From the NCBI GenBank assembly GCA_963721105.1, contig CAVRHY010000011.1, positions 558,001 through 622,000 on the forward strand: a DNA stretch of 64,000 nucleotides. Reading direction: 5' to 3'. The position numbers and the translations under genes were made by a program. The notes beneath the pieces are model-generated. The model searched no databases. It saw nothing but the letters and a program-made list of their open reading frames with translations, and was not told the DNA's origin. This stretch comes from Thermohalobaculum sp963721105 (GTDB taxonomy: Bacteria > Pseudomonadota > Alphaproteobacteria > Rhodobacterales > Rhodobacteraceae). This document shows positions 35,122 through 43,648 of this stretch, in pieces (position 1 is the first letter of the stretch; each line of letters begins with the position of its first letter).

Positions 35122-35972
35122 CCCTTCGCTCCTCCCAGGTAGTCGGCGATCCAGCGGTCGTAGTCGCCGGCACGTGTCGCCTGTGCCATCAACGCCGCCG
35201 GTGGCTGGTTGGCGGGCGCGCGGCCCTCGCGCATGGCGACCAGCGCGTCGTGCATCGCCTGCACCGCCGCCGGCAGCACCGGGTGGCCGGTCAGGCAGAC
35301 GCGCACGCCGTGCCGGGCCAATTCCTCGGCCGGGGCAATCTTCAGCGCGCCGCCCAGCACGATGGGCAGGTCGAACTCGTAGCCCAGCCGCTCGATCTCC
35401 GCGGCGGTCGAGACCCCGATGAAGAACAGCGCGTCGACCCCCGCCTCGGCATAGGCCCGGCCGCGCGCGATCGCGTCGTCCATGCCGGTGACGCCCGGCG
35501 CCGAGGTGCGCCCGATGATGACGGTGTTCGGATCGGCGCGGGCCTCGACCGCCGCGCGCATCTTGCCGACGCCCTCGTCCAGGCTCAGGAGCTCGGTCTC
35601 CGCCTGCCCGTGGTAGAGCGGCAGGACGGTGTCCTCGATCGACAGCGCCGAGACGCCCGCCGCCTCCAGCTCCTCGACCGTGCGGCGCACGTTCAGCGCG
35701 TTGCCATAGCCGTGGTCGGCGTCGACCGCGAAGGGCAGGGCCGAGGCGCGCGACATGCGCCGGCACTGGTCGGCGAACTCGGTCAGGGTCAGGACGATCA
35801 GGTCGGGCGCCCCCAGCACGGCCAGCGAGGCCGAAGACCCGCCGACCATGCCGATCTCGAAGCCGATATCCTCGGCCAGCCGGATCGAGAACGGGTCGAA
35901 GACGGATGCCGGCACCAGGCAGCGCCCCTCGGAGATATGCGCGCGAAAGCGCTCGCGTCGAGCACGGTACAT
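35118..35972 (-). CDS. Oxaloacetate decarboxylase-like PEP mutase/isocitrate lyase superfamily protein
   Basis: This is a 284-residue barrel protein. It matches the PA4872-type oxaloacetate decarboxylases rather than PEP mutase: ASVFDPFSIRLAEDIGFEIG, GGSSASLAVLGAPDLIVLTL, the Mg2+ site VDADHGYGNALNV, LSIEDTVLP, and IIGRTSAPGVTGMDDAI. The gating-loop Cys of isocitrate lyases is absent, consistent with decarboxylase activity. The start is the ATG at 35970-35972. It overlaps the DUF3592-like gene downstream. Confidence 0.82.
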   Translation of the reverse strand: MYRARRERFRAHISEGRCLVPASVFDPFSIRLAEDIGFEIGMVGGSSASLAVLGAPDLIVLTLTEFADQCRRMSRASALPFAVDADHGYGNALNVRRTVEELEAAGVSALSIEDTVLPLYHGQAETELLSLDEGVGKMRAAVEARADPNTVIIGRTSAPGVTGMDDAIARGRAYAEAGVDALFFIGVSTAAEIERLGYEFDLPIVLGGALKIAPAEELARHGVRVCLTGHPVLPAAVQAMHDALVAMREGRAPANQPPAALMAQATRAGDYDRWIADYLGGAKG

Positions 35973-35982
35973 GGATTTCCCT

Positions 35983-36591
35983 TTACGGTTGTCTAACCGA
36001 CGCGTGCCGCTGCCAGAAGGCGACGGCCGCGTCGTATGTCTGCGGGTCGACGGGCCGGCCCGAGCCGCCCTCGGCCCGGCCCAGCGCGTTGCGCATTTGC
36101 GTGATCGGCGGCATTGGCGGCTCGCGCGGCTCCAGCGTGCCGATGACGCTGACGATCCCCGCGTCGCAGTCGGGGACGCCGTCCACGCCGCCATCCGGGT
36201 AGTCGGCCGCCTCGGCCAGCAGCTGTTCGTGGCTGTAGAGGATGACGTCCAGCCAGCGCGCCACCGGCGCCTCGATGCCCTCGAACCAGCGTTCCAGCAC
36301 CGCCCGCTCGCCCTCGCGCCGGGCGCGGTAGCCGCTGCGCAGCTGGCGCTCGTTCTCGGGCGTGATCGGCGCGAAGCCGCAGCGGGTCGGCGTGTCGTTC
36401 TCGAGGAACAGGTGCGTGCAGAATGGCGCGTAGCCCGGCACGGGCGCCCGGCCCCCGGCGACGGCGGCGTTGCAGCGCTCGACCAGCTCGCCGGGCGTGA
36501 GTCCCTCGACCCGGGTGCCGCTGGCCCCCGGCTCCCAGTTCCTCAGCGCGAAATCCGTGATCGCGATCCGCAAGGTTCCCCCATCGCGCAT
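35983..36591 (-). CDS. DUF3228 family protein
   Basis: This soluble protein of about 202 residues has DUF3228 features: ITDFALRNWEPG, RARREGERAVLERWFEG, WLDVILYSHEQLLAEA, GIVSVIGTLEPREPPMPPIT and RNALGRAEGGSG, with a C-terminal FWQRHA. The function is unknown. The ATG at 36589-36591 is used; a TTG at 36573 has a better-placed GGGGGAA ribosome binding site and would shorten it by six residues. It is first in the minus-strand run to the amidase. Confidence 0.8.
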   Translation of the reverse strand: MRDGGTLRIAITDFALRNWEPGASGTRVEGLTPGELVERCNAAVAGGRAPVPGYAPFCTHLFLENDTPTRCGFAPITPENERQLRSGYRARREGERAVLERWFEGIEAPVARWLDVILYSHEQLLAEAADYPDGGVDGVPDCDAGIVSVIGTLEPREPPMPPITQMRNALGRAEGGSGRPVDPQTYDAAVAFWQRHASVRQP

Positions 36592-36677
36592 GGAATGCCG
36601 GGCTGGCCCGGCGGCGCGCAGCATTTCACGCCCCGGCCGCCCATGCTAGACCCGGAGGCGAACGGGAGGATCACGTA

Positions 36678-38222
36678 ATGATGACGGGCCACGACTATCG
36701 CGAGAGCCTGCGCGCCCTCTCGCCGCGCGTCTTCGTCAACGGCCAGCGCGTCGAGAGCGTCGCCGACGAGCCGCTGCTGGCGCCCGGCGTCAACGCCATC
36801 GCGCACTGCTACGACGCGGCGCACGACCCGCGCTACACGCACCTGATGACGGCGGTCGAGCAGACGACCGGGCGCACCGTCAACCGCATGACCCATGTCG
36901 ACCGCTAGCCCGCAGGACCTGATCGAGAAGCTGGAGGCCGTCCGCCTGCTCTGCCGCGAGGTCGGCTGCGCCATGCGCTACCTGACGCATGACGGGCTGG
37001 CCGGCGTCTACCAGGCGACGCACGTCATGGACGCGGAACTCGGCACCGCCTACCACCCGCGCCTGCTCGCCTACCTGCACCACGTCCAGGACAACGACCT
37101 GACCGTCGGCATCGCCATGACCGACGGCAAGGGCGACCGCTCGCCTGCGCCCGCACGCCCAGCCGAACGCCGACGCCTACGTCCACATCACCGAGCGCCG
37201 CCCGGACGGCATCGTCATCCGCGGCGCCAAGGCGATCGTCACCTCGGCGCCCTACTGCCACGAGCTGCTGGTCATGCCCTGCCGCGCCATGACCGAGGCC
37301 GATGCCGACTTCGCCGTCTGCTGCGCCGTCCCCGTCGACGCGCCCGGCCTGACCATCGTCTCGCGCCCCGCCGGCCGGCCGGGCGAGGCGGCGGCGAAGT
37401 TCTCGGCCCGCTACGGCCAGTCGACCGCCGTCTGCGTCTTCGACGACGTCTTCGTGCCGTAGGACCGCGTCTTCCTGGCCGGCGAGTGGCGGCACTCCGA
37501 GCACCTGACCCGCACCTACGCCACGCACCACCGCCATAGCTGCATCGGCGCCCGCGCCGGCTTCGGCGACCTCCTGATCGGCGCCGGCGTGCTGATGATC
37601 GAGGCGAACGGGCTGGACGCGTCCGCCGCCCACCTCCGCAACGACCTCGTCGAGCTGATCAAGATCGTCGAGGGCTTCTACGCCTGCGGCGTCGCCGCCT
37701 CGGTCTACGGCTTCGCGGAGGCCGGCGTGCAGCAGCCCGACGGCGTCTTCGCCAATGTCGGCAAGCTGATGATGGCGACGCAGATCTACGAGATGCACCG
37801 CCTCGCCCACGACGTCTCCGGCGGCCTGATCGTCGCCCTGCCCGGCCCGGACGAGGACCACAACCCCGAGACCCGCGGCGACATGCTGGCCATGCTGGCC
37901 GGCAACCCCGCCATCCCCACCGAGCGCCGCCAGGACATCGCCCGCCTGATGCACGACCTGACCGCCAGCGACCAGGCCGGCTGGATGAGCGTCATCTCGC
38001 TCCACGGCGGCGGCTGCCCCGAGGCCATGCGCCGCGAGATCTACCGCTACTACCCGCTGGAGGAGACGCCGCGCCCTGGTCGAAAAGCTGCTGGACCGCG
38101 GCGTGCTGGACGTGGGCCAGAGCGTGTCGAAGCAGCCGGGCCGGTGCTGCCCGGTGGGCTGCCAGGTGCCGGAAACGCCGGTGCTGGGCGGGGCGGAGCG
38201 GGGAAGGTTGGCGGCGGAGTGA
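36678..38222 (+). CDS. HpaB-type 4-hydroxyphenylacetate 3-hydroxylase family protein (three frameshifts and one TAG)
   Basis: The acyl-CoA-dehydrogenase-fold HpaB family is clear throughout: YRESLRALSPRVFVNGQRV, HLMTAVEQTTGRTVNRMTH, NDLTVGIAMTDGKGDRS, DGIVIRGAKAIVTSAPYCHE, VCVFDDVFVP and LVELIKIVEGFYACGVAASVYG. Extra bases near 36903, 37145 and 38069 shift the frame, and TAG at 37460-37462 replaces the usual Trp codon of FVPWxRVFL. Removing the three bases gives 513 residues. The two Cys and His/Cys ligands of 4-hydroxybutyryl-CoA dehydratase are not conserved (C-x3-Y; H-x6-A), so a flavin monooxygenase-like role is more likely. The tail is Cys-rich (CCPVGC). Confidence 0.8.
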
Positions 38223-38245
38223 CTGCCGAGAGGAAGATGCCGGCC

Positions 38246-39062
38246 CTATTTCTCCAGCTTCATTGCTTCCAATACACCAGCCTGCTGAACCGGGATAATC
38301 AGAAACTTGCGTTCTGCACTGTCGTCGCGATCGTCAGGCGTCGCTATGACATTTTGGCCGGTGAATTTGAGGACCTTGAACTGCCTATCTCCTAGTGAGA
38401 AGTGAAAAAACGTGTTCTGCCTCCAAGCTGCCAGCACTCCACTCCCGCAAAATAGGGCCGGCATAATGATGAGAAATATCATTATATACAGCAAGGGATC
38501 GAAACCAAACTTAGTAATAATAAAATGAGCTATAGTTCCTTCAGGAACTTCGGACCGAGCATCGTACACGCTGGGCACGGGCTGGCTCGGATGAGAAGCG
38601 TCGGCTTCGGGCTTATTAAGGAAGCGTAGGCCGAGCAACGCGAAGGCACTGCTAAATATGCCCAAGGATGACACAAGGAGTGGAGAGAACGACCACAACA
38701 CCACAAACAGCATAAATAGCGCAATGCCACCGAGGAGCACCATTATCAAACTCCCTTGGGAGTATCGCCAATATTGAATGTTTAATTGAAGGAATGTGAA
38801 CAGAAGTAAGAAAAAAAATTGCATGGCTGTAGAAAAGATTGCCGATCAGCCCAATGTCAATTGAAATCCACGCGACAGGAAATCCGTAGTAAATCGCCTG
38901 CCCAACCTCGTAAGAAAAGGCATAAAGATAGCCAGCGACGAGCGCGACCGGGAAAATCCGGATGCACGTTTGACAATCCAACCCGGCTCTTCGCCAGCTT
39001 GGGGCGTATTGGTAGGCTTTGCCATTCTCTGACCACTCGGAGATCATGCCCCCGAGGGGCAT
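38246..39062 (-). CDS. AT-richer multi-pass membrane protein of unknown function (frame broken at an A8 run)
   Basis: The composition is strikingly AT-richer than everything around it, with long T/A runs and codons rare in the window. The first part has three hydrophobic segments (ALVAGYLYAFSYEVGQAIYY, GLIGNLFYSHAIFF). The second part continues FTFLQLNIQYWRYSQGS, two helices (GGIALFMLFVVLW; ILGIFSSAFALLGL-like) and a third (LLYIMIFLIIMPALFC), ending in a soluble tail. The two frames join at eight A residues (38811-38818, plus strand); one fewer gives 271 residues from the ATG at 39060-39062. I recognise no family. It is probably horizontally acquired. Confidence 0.6.
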
Positions 39063-39121
39063 TCTGAAAAGCGCTAGAAGCCCTCTATCGCTAAATCGAT
39101 CCTTGCCATAGGTACTCCCAG

Positions 39122-39335
39122 ATGACCACCCCCGCCCTCCTCCGCCGCGAGATCCGCGCACTGGTCTTCGACCAGTACGGCACCGTCGTCGACATGCAGG
39201 GCGGGCTGACGCAGGCCGTCACGCCGTTCCTCGCCGCCAAGGGGTGGCAGGGAAACCCGCACCAGTTCGTCACCTGGTTGCGGCGGACGCTCGTCACTCG
39301 ATGATCGACGCGCACTGCGCGCGCGGGCCTGTCCC
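39122..39335 (+). pseudogene. 5' fragment duplicate of the dehalogenase gene
   Basis: The first 56 codons match the intact gene at 41884 with 8 differences by my count (MTTPALLRREIRALVFDQYG). The frame then drifts: a short deletion after the RRT codons creates TGA at 39302-39304. DNA similarity fades by about 39335, just before a palindromic repeat. The catalytic Asp is retained but the rest of the HAD fold is missing, so it cannot be functional. Confidence 0.85.
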
Positions 39336-39366
39336 GCGGGGCGATCGCGGCCGGGTCCCGCTCTCG

Positions 39367-39434
39367 CGTCATCCCCGCGAAGGCGGGGATCTCTTTGTAA
39401 TTGGAGAGAGATTCCCGCTTTCGCGGGAATGACG
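39367..39434. repeat. Intergenic palindromic repeat, copy 2 (inverted)
   Basis: CGTCATCCCCGC-GAAG-GCGGGGATCTC and GATTCCCGC-TTTC-GCGGGAATGACG flank a 15-nt AT-rich centre. Read on the minus strand this matches the element at 28073-28129, first the ATTCCCGC hairpin and then the CCCCGC hairpin. It abuts the truncated dehalogenase fragment. Confidence 0.85.
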
Positions 39435-39488
39435 GCGCTGGGTAAATGACGGCGCTGCGGGAATGACTGCGCTGGGTGAATGACGCGG
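39428..39488. repeat. 17-bp tandem repeat, about 3.5 units
   Basis: AATGACGGCGCTGGGTA is repeated at 39428, 39445 and 39462 with 2-4 changes, followed by a partial fourth unit (AATGACGCGGG). The unit begins inside the AATGACG end of the palindromic repeat, so it looks like slippage amplification of the repeat's edge. Confidence 0.8.
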
Positions 39489-39516
39489 GCGGGCCGGCGA
39501 TCGGGCACGCCCCCGC

Positions 39517-39876
39517 CTAAAGCTGCAGAGCCTCCCTCAGCTGGGCGGGGCTGATCGGCTTGATCAGGATGCGGAACGGGTGGTCGTGCTTGATGCGCTC
39601 GATCGTCGGCGGCTCGTTCGAGCCGGTGATGAAGACCAGCCGGATGCCGTCGGCGCGATCGTGGATGTCCTGCGCCAGGTCGACGCCGTCGCGCTTGCCG
39701 CCGAGGCGCACGTCCATCAGCACGAAATTCGGCTTCAGCCGCAGGATCTCCTCGACCGTGCCCTCGGGCCGGTGCCGGACCGACAGCACCTCGGCGCCGA
39801 AGTCCTCGCACATGCCGCGCAGGTCCTCGGCGATCAGGAAATCGTCCTCGACGATCACGACCGTCGTCGGCCTCAC
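39517..39876 (-). CDS. Single-domain response regulator
   Basis: This 119-residue stand-alone receiver domain has VVIVEDDFLIAEDL with the acidic pair, phospho-acceptor Asp in NFVLMDVRLGGK, the Thr of VFITGSNEPP, and the conserved Lys of FRILIKPISPAQL. It has no output domain. The GTG at 39874-39876 overlaps the kinase stop (GTGA), so it is the partner of the upstream kinase. Single-domain receivers paired with HRxxN kinases feed the alphaproteobacterial general stress response in several species. The VFITG segment resembles the FATG motif of that group only loosely. Confidence 0.88.
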   Translation of the reverse strand: MRPTTVVIVEDDFLIAEDLRGMCEDFGAEVLSVRHRPEGTVEEILRLKPNFVLMDVRLGGKRDGVDLAQDIHDRADGIRLVFITGSNEPPTIERIKHDHPFRILIKPISPAQLREALQL

Positions 39877-41434
39877 TCATAGCGGTCCCTCTCGCTGATG
39901 TCCGCCGGGATGCGGACCGTCACGGTCGTTCCCTCGTCCTCGCTCACGTCCATCTCGCCCTCGCAGTTGCGCCACCAGGCTGCGCACGATGATGGTGCCC
40001 GTGCCGCCGCGCGACGGCTTTCCGTCCTCCGGCGCGGCGCCCGCGCCCTCGCGCCGCCGCGTCCCGTTGTCCGAGACCGTCAGCTCGATGCTGTCGCCCC
40101 GCCTGGCATAGCCGACACGGATGCGCCCGGCGGAACCGGGCACGAAGGCGTGCTTGATCGCGTTCGCCACCAGCTCGTTGACCAGCACGCCCGAGCGAGA
40201 CGGCGACGTCCAGCTGCAGCCTGTCCTCGTCGGCCTCCACCTCGATCTCCATGCCGCGCCGCGCCAGGTCGTTGCCGGCGGCGATGTTGTCGACCAGCTC
40301 GCGCAGGAAGTCGCGGGCGCGCACCTCGGACGGCGCCGAGGAGGAAATCAGAAGCTGGTGCACCAGCCCCAGCGCACGGATGCGCTCGGCCGTCGCGTCG
40401 TAGCTGGCCCTCAGCGCCGGGTCGTCGCGCTGGCGCGCCTCGATGCGCAGCATGGCGGTGACCTGCTGCAGGTTGTTCTTCACGCGGTGATAGACCTCGC
40501 GCAGCAGCAGTTCCTTGTCGGCGTTCGAGCGGGCCAGGTCCTCCATCGTGCCCAGCAGCCGCCGCTCGGCGCGGTTCTCGATCACCGCGTTGCGCAGCAC
40601 GGCGGCGGCGGCCAGCGTCATCATCGCGATCGCCAGCAGGCTGATGCGGAAGTTCGCGTCGAACGCCCCGCCTGCGGTCAGGCGCAGCGACAGCAGGCAC
40701 AGCAGGAACGGCCCCGCGATCGCCAGCGGGAACAGGCGCCGCGCCCCCGCGCTGCCGCTGCCCTCGTCGAACAGCACGCCCGTCCAGTTGTCGCGCCACG
40801 AGGCCAGCAGGATGGCGGCGAACAGCAGCGCGAAGGTGACCGCGGTGTGCAGCGCCATCGCGCTGAACAGGAAGACGCCGTAAAGCGCCTCGGAATCGTA
40901 GGCATAGCCGACGATCGCGACCAGCGCCGCCATCAGGCCGAGCGTGGCGCAGACCTCGACGGCGCGGGCGTGATAGAGGCGCGGCGCCGACAGCCCGGCC
41001 AGGCAGTACGCACCCAGCAGGAACGAGGCGGCGGTGGCGAAGGCCATGTAGTCGCGGCCCATGCGCCCGGGAAACAGCACGCCGTCGATGCCATTGCGCG
41101 ACACCGTCCAGAAGATCGCCAGGTCGAGCGCGGCAACCGCGCCGACCAGGACGCTCATCGCCAGCGCCGTCCGGGATTGCCGCCGAGGATCGCTGACGCG
41201 GAGCAGCAACCCGGTGCCGAGCAGCGCGAAGCAGACCGCCGTGCTGGGAACCATCGCCGCGAAGGCCGGGCGGATGCGCACGACCGCGTCGAGGCCCAGC
41301 AGCCACCCGAGCACCAGCACCGCCAGCGCGACCGCAACAGCCGTGCCGGCGAGGACCCGTGCCGTCAGCCGCTGCCTTGCGCCGCCCCAGGACGCGCGGA
41401 GCGGCAATTCTTCGGCCGGCGCGTCACTGGGCAA
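39873..41434 (-). CDS. HRxxN-type (HisKA_2) membrane sensor histidine kinase (frame broken twice)
   Basis: The N-terminal half has about eight hydrophobic segments forming an integral-membrane sensor (from VLAGTAVAVALAVLVLGWLL to LLAIAMMTLAAAAVL). A cytoplasmic kinase core follows: LLREVYHRVKNNLQQVTAML with the phospho-His and the HRxxN signature, then LVNELVANAIKHAFVPG (N box) and the G-box GTIIVRSLVAQL. Extra bases near 40189 and 39963 shift the frame within the ATPase domain; their removal gives 519 residues. The start is the TTG at 41432-41434 with GGAG 7 nt upstream. It is coupled to the receiver downstream. Confidence 0.85.
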
Positions 41435-41883
41435 GGCGGGCTCCGAGGCTCGGATTGGTCACGGCGTATCAGGCAGAACATGAAATAAAATACATGATGC
41501 GTTGTGGGAAGGCACTTTTGCCGCACGATCTTCGGCAGTGCCCTTTCCGGCACCCGCAACCAGACGATCCCGCGATCACCACCGACTCCTCCACCGCAAA
41601 ACCGCGCCGCGCGTCTTCGACCCGGACGGCACCGCCCTTGGCACGCGGCGTGCGCCGAGCGAGGCCGCCATGTCCTGGAAGGCAAACGCATTTCGACCGG
41701 GCAACGATCCCGCGCCAGGCGCGCGCTGTTCAACCCGGCCACCCCTCGTCGGCCCCCGGATCACCCTGCCGATGCTGCGCATCGCACTGAAGATCGCTCT
41801 CGCAACTCCAATCCGCGGCCTTGCGTCGATCTCCCGCGGCCGCGCAGAACGCGGGACGACCATCAGTCGACGAGGGCTGCGCG
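41435..41883. other. Intergenic region, promoters of kinase and dehalogenase
   Basis: This is about 450 nt between divergent genes. The stretch 41465-41515 is AT-rich (ATGAAATAAAATACATGATG) and is the likely promoter zone. I see no convincing coding frame, dyad or RNA gene in the rest. Confidence 0.5.
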
Positions 41884-42594
41884 ATGACGACACCCGACCT
41901 CCTCCGCCGAGAGATCAGGGCGCTGGTCTTCGACCAGTACGGCACCGTCGTCGACATGCAGACGGGGCTGACCGAGGCGGTCACGCCCTGGCTGCGCGAC
42001 AAGGGCTGGGACGGCAACCCGCACCAGTTCGTCACCTGGTGGCGGCGGACGCATTTCGAGAACTCGATGATCGACGCGCTTTCGGCGCGCGGGCACACGC
42101 CCTATCGCGAGATCGGGCACCGCGCCGTCAGCTTCGTCATGGACCGCGCCGGCATCCGGCACACGCAGGACGAGGTGCGCTGGCTGGTCGCCGAGATCGA
42201 ACGGCTCAAACCCTTCCCCGACGTGATCGCGGCGCTGGGTCGGCTGCGCGGCGCCGGCTACGGGCTGCATATCCTCTCGAACGGCGATCGCGACATGCTG
42301 GAGGCGGCGCGCGAGCATATCGGCTTCGAGTTCGACAGCCGCATCAGCGTGCAGGAGGCCGGCTTCTTCAAGCCCGCCTGGCAGACCTACGCGAAGGCCG
42401 CGGAACTCATCGGGCTCGACCGCTCGCAGCTTCTGTTCGTCGCCAACCACGCGTTCGACTGTATCGGTGCCAAGTCCTGGGGGATGCGCACGGCCTTCAT
42501 CGACAGGCGGAAACGCCCGTTCGGCCAGACGCCGCACCAGCCGGACACGATCGTCGCCGACTTTGCCGAACTGGCTGAGACAATGGCGGGCTGA
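41884..42594 (+). CDS. Haloacid dehalogenase, type II
   Basis: This 236-residue HAD-superfamily enzyme is of the 2-haloacid dehalogenase type. Motifs are the nucleophile in VFDQYGTVVDM, motif II HILSNGDRDML, the Lys of FFKPAWQTYA and the FVANHAFDCIGAKSWGM segment that carries the Asn and Asp characteristic of the family. Hydrolytic dehalogenation of short 2-haloacids is the family activity, but many members act on phosphate esters. The start is the ATG at 41884. A truncated paralogue lies at 39122. Confidence 0.9.
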   Translation: MTTPDLLRREIRALVFDQYGTVVDMQTGLTEAVTPWLRDKGWDGNPHQFVTWWRRTHFENSMIDALSARGHTPYREIGHRAVSFVMDRAGIRHTQDEVRWLVAEIERLKPFPDVIAALGRLRGAGYGLHILSNGDRDMLEAAREHIGFEFDSRISVQEAGFFKPAWQTYAKAAELIGLDRSQLLFVANHAFDCIGAKSWGMRTAFIDRRKRPFGQTPHQPDTIVADFAELAETMAG

Positions 42595-42685
42595 TGGGGC
42601 GACCCGCCGCTCCTCTGCGGGTGGGGTGTCCTCGGCGACGGGGTACCCGCCTGCTGCGATTTCGATCCGCCCGGTGCTCCGTCCG

Positions 42686-43513
42686 CTACCCGACGAAGGC
42701 GCGCTCGACGACGAACTCGGCGGGCCGGTTGTTGGCGCCCTCGGTCAGGCCCGCGGCCTCCAGCAGCGCCTTGGTGTCCTTCAGGAAGTCCATCGAGCCG
42801 CAGATCATGCCCCGGTCCACCGCCGGGTCCAGCGGCGGCACGCCCAGATCCTCGAACAGCTTGCCGGACGACACCAGCCCGGTGATCCGCCCCATGCGCG
42901 GGCTCTCCTCGCGCGTCGTCGTAGCGTAGTGGACAAGCTGCTTCGACGCCTCCTCGCCGACGAGCGGGTCGTCGCGGGTCGCCTGCACAGTCTCGTAGCC
43001 ATAGGTCAGCTCGGCGGCCTCGCGGCAGGTGTGGCAGAGGATGACCTGCTCGAACTTCTCGTAGGTTTCCGGGTCGCGGATCAGCGAGGCGAAGGGCGCG
43101 ATGCCGGTGCCGGTCGAGAACATGTAGAGCCGCTTGCCCGGGATCAGCGCGTCGTTGACCAGCGTGCCGGTCGGCTTCTTCTTCATCAGGACCGTGTCGC
43201 CGGGCCGGATCTTCTGCAGGTGCTCGGTCAGCGGCCCGCCCGCCACCTTGATCGAGAAGAACTCCAGTTCCTCGTCCCAGGACGGCGAGGCGATGGAGTA
43301 GGCCCGGAACACCGGCTTCTCGGCGTTCGGCAGCCCGATCATGACGAACTCGCCCGAGCGGAAGCGGAAAGACGCCGGTCGCGTCATGCGAAAGGCAAAA
43401 AGCCTGTCGGTGTAGTGCTTCACCTCGGTGACGGTCTCGGCGAAGCAGCCCGCCGGAACGGGAAACTCGACCTCGGTCTCGACGGCCTCGGTGTTGACGG
43501 CGGGCATCGTCAT
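42686..43513 (-). CDS. fpr: Ferredoxin/flavodoxin-NADP+ reductase
   Basis: This 275-residue FAD-dependent oxidoreductase moves electrons between NADPH and ferredoxin or flavodoxin. The FAD motif is FRAYSIASPSWDEELEF, the NADP-binding region is YMFSTGTGIAPFASLI, and there is ILCHTCREAAELTYG and CGSMDFLKDTKALLE near the end. The C-terminus FVVERAFVG is the bacterial subclass I ending. The start is the ATG at 43511-43513. It is divergent from hyuA across a 135-nt region with a strong dyad. Confidence 0.94.
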   Translation of the reverse strand: MTMPAVNTEAVETEVEFPVPAGCFAETVTEVKHYTDRLFAFRMTRPASFRFRSGEFVMIGLPNAEKPVFRAYSIASPSWDEELEFFSIKVAGGPLTEHLQKIRPGDTVLMKKKPTGTLVNDALIPGKRLYMFSTGTGIAPFASLIRDPETYEKFEQVILCHTCREAAELTYGYETVQATRDDPLVGEEASKQLVHYATTTREESPRMGRITGLVSSGKLFEDLGVPPLDPAVDRGMICGSMDFLKDTKALLEAAGLTEGANNRPAEFVVERAFVG

Positions 43514-43574
43514 CTCGCAGCGTCCTCGCGTCTGTCTCGGGGTGGGCGTTTCCATTTCACACGGGCCGTGTATA

Positions 43575-43592
43575 TCGTTTGCGTGCAAACGA
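43575..43592. promoter_or_regulatory. Operator-like dyad between fpr and hyuA
   Basis: TCGTTTGC-GT-GCAAACGA is a perfect inverted repeat with 8-bp arms in the divergent fpr-hyuA region, next to the only AT-rich run there (TGTATATC). It looks like the site of a dimeric repressor of the LacI, GntR or IclR kind. No regulator gene is adjacent. Confidence 0.55.
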
Positions 43593-43648
43593 ACATCAAG
43601 CGGTAAAATAGGCGCAGTCTCGACGCGCGCGCAGGGCAGGAGAACACG

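Noticed and set aside
36678..38222. 4-Hydroxybutyryl-CoA dehydratase
   Set aside because: Overall similarity is good but two of the four iron-sulfur ligands are replaced, so only the HpaB superfamily is claimed.
39367..39490. CRISPR-like array
   Set aside because: Units are 17 bp, directly tandem without spacers, and grow out of a palindromic repeat. No cas genes are present.
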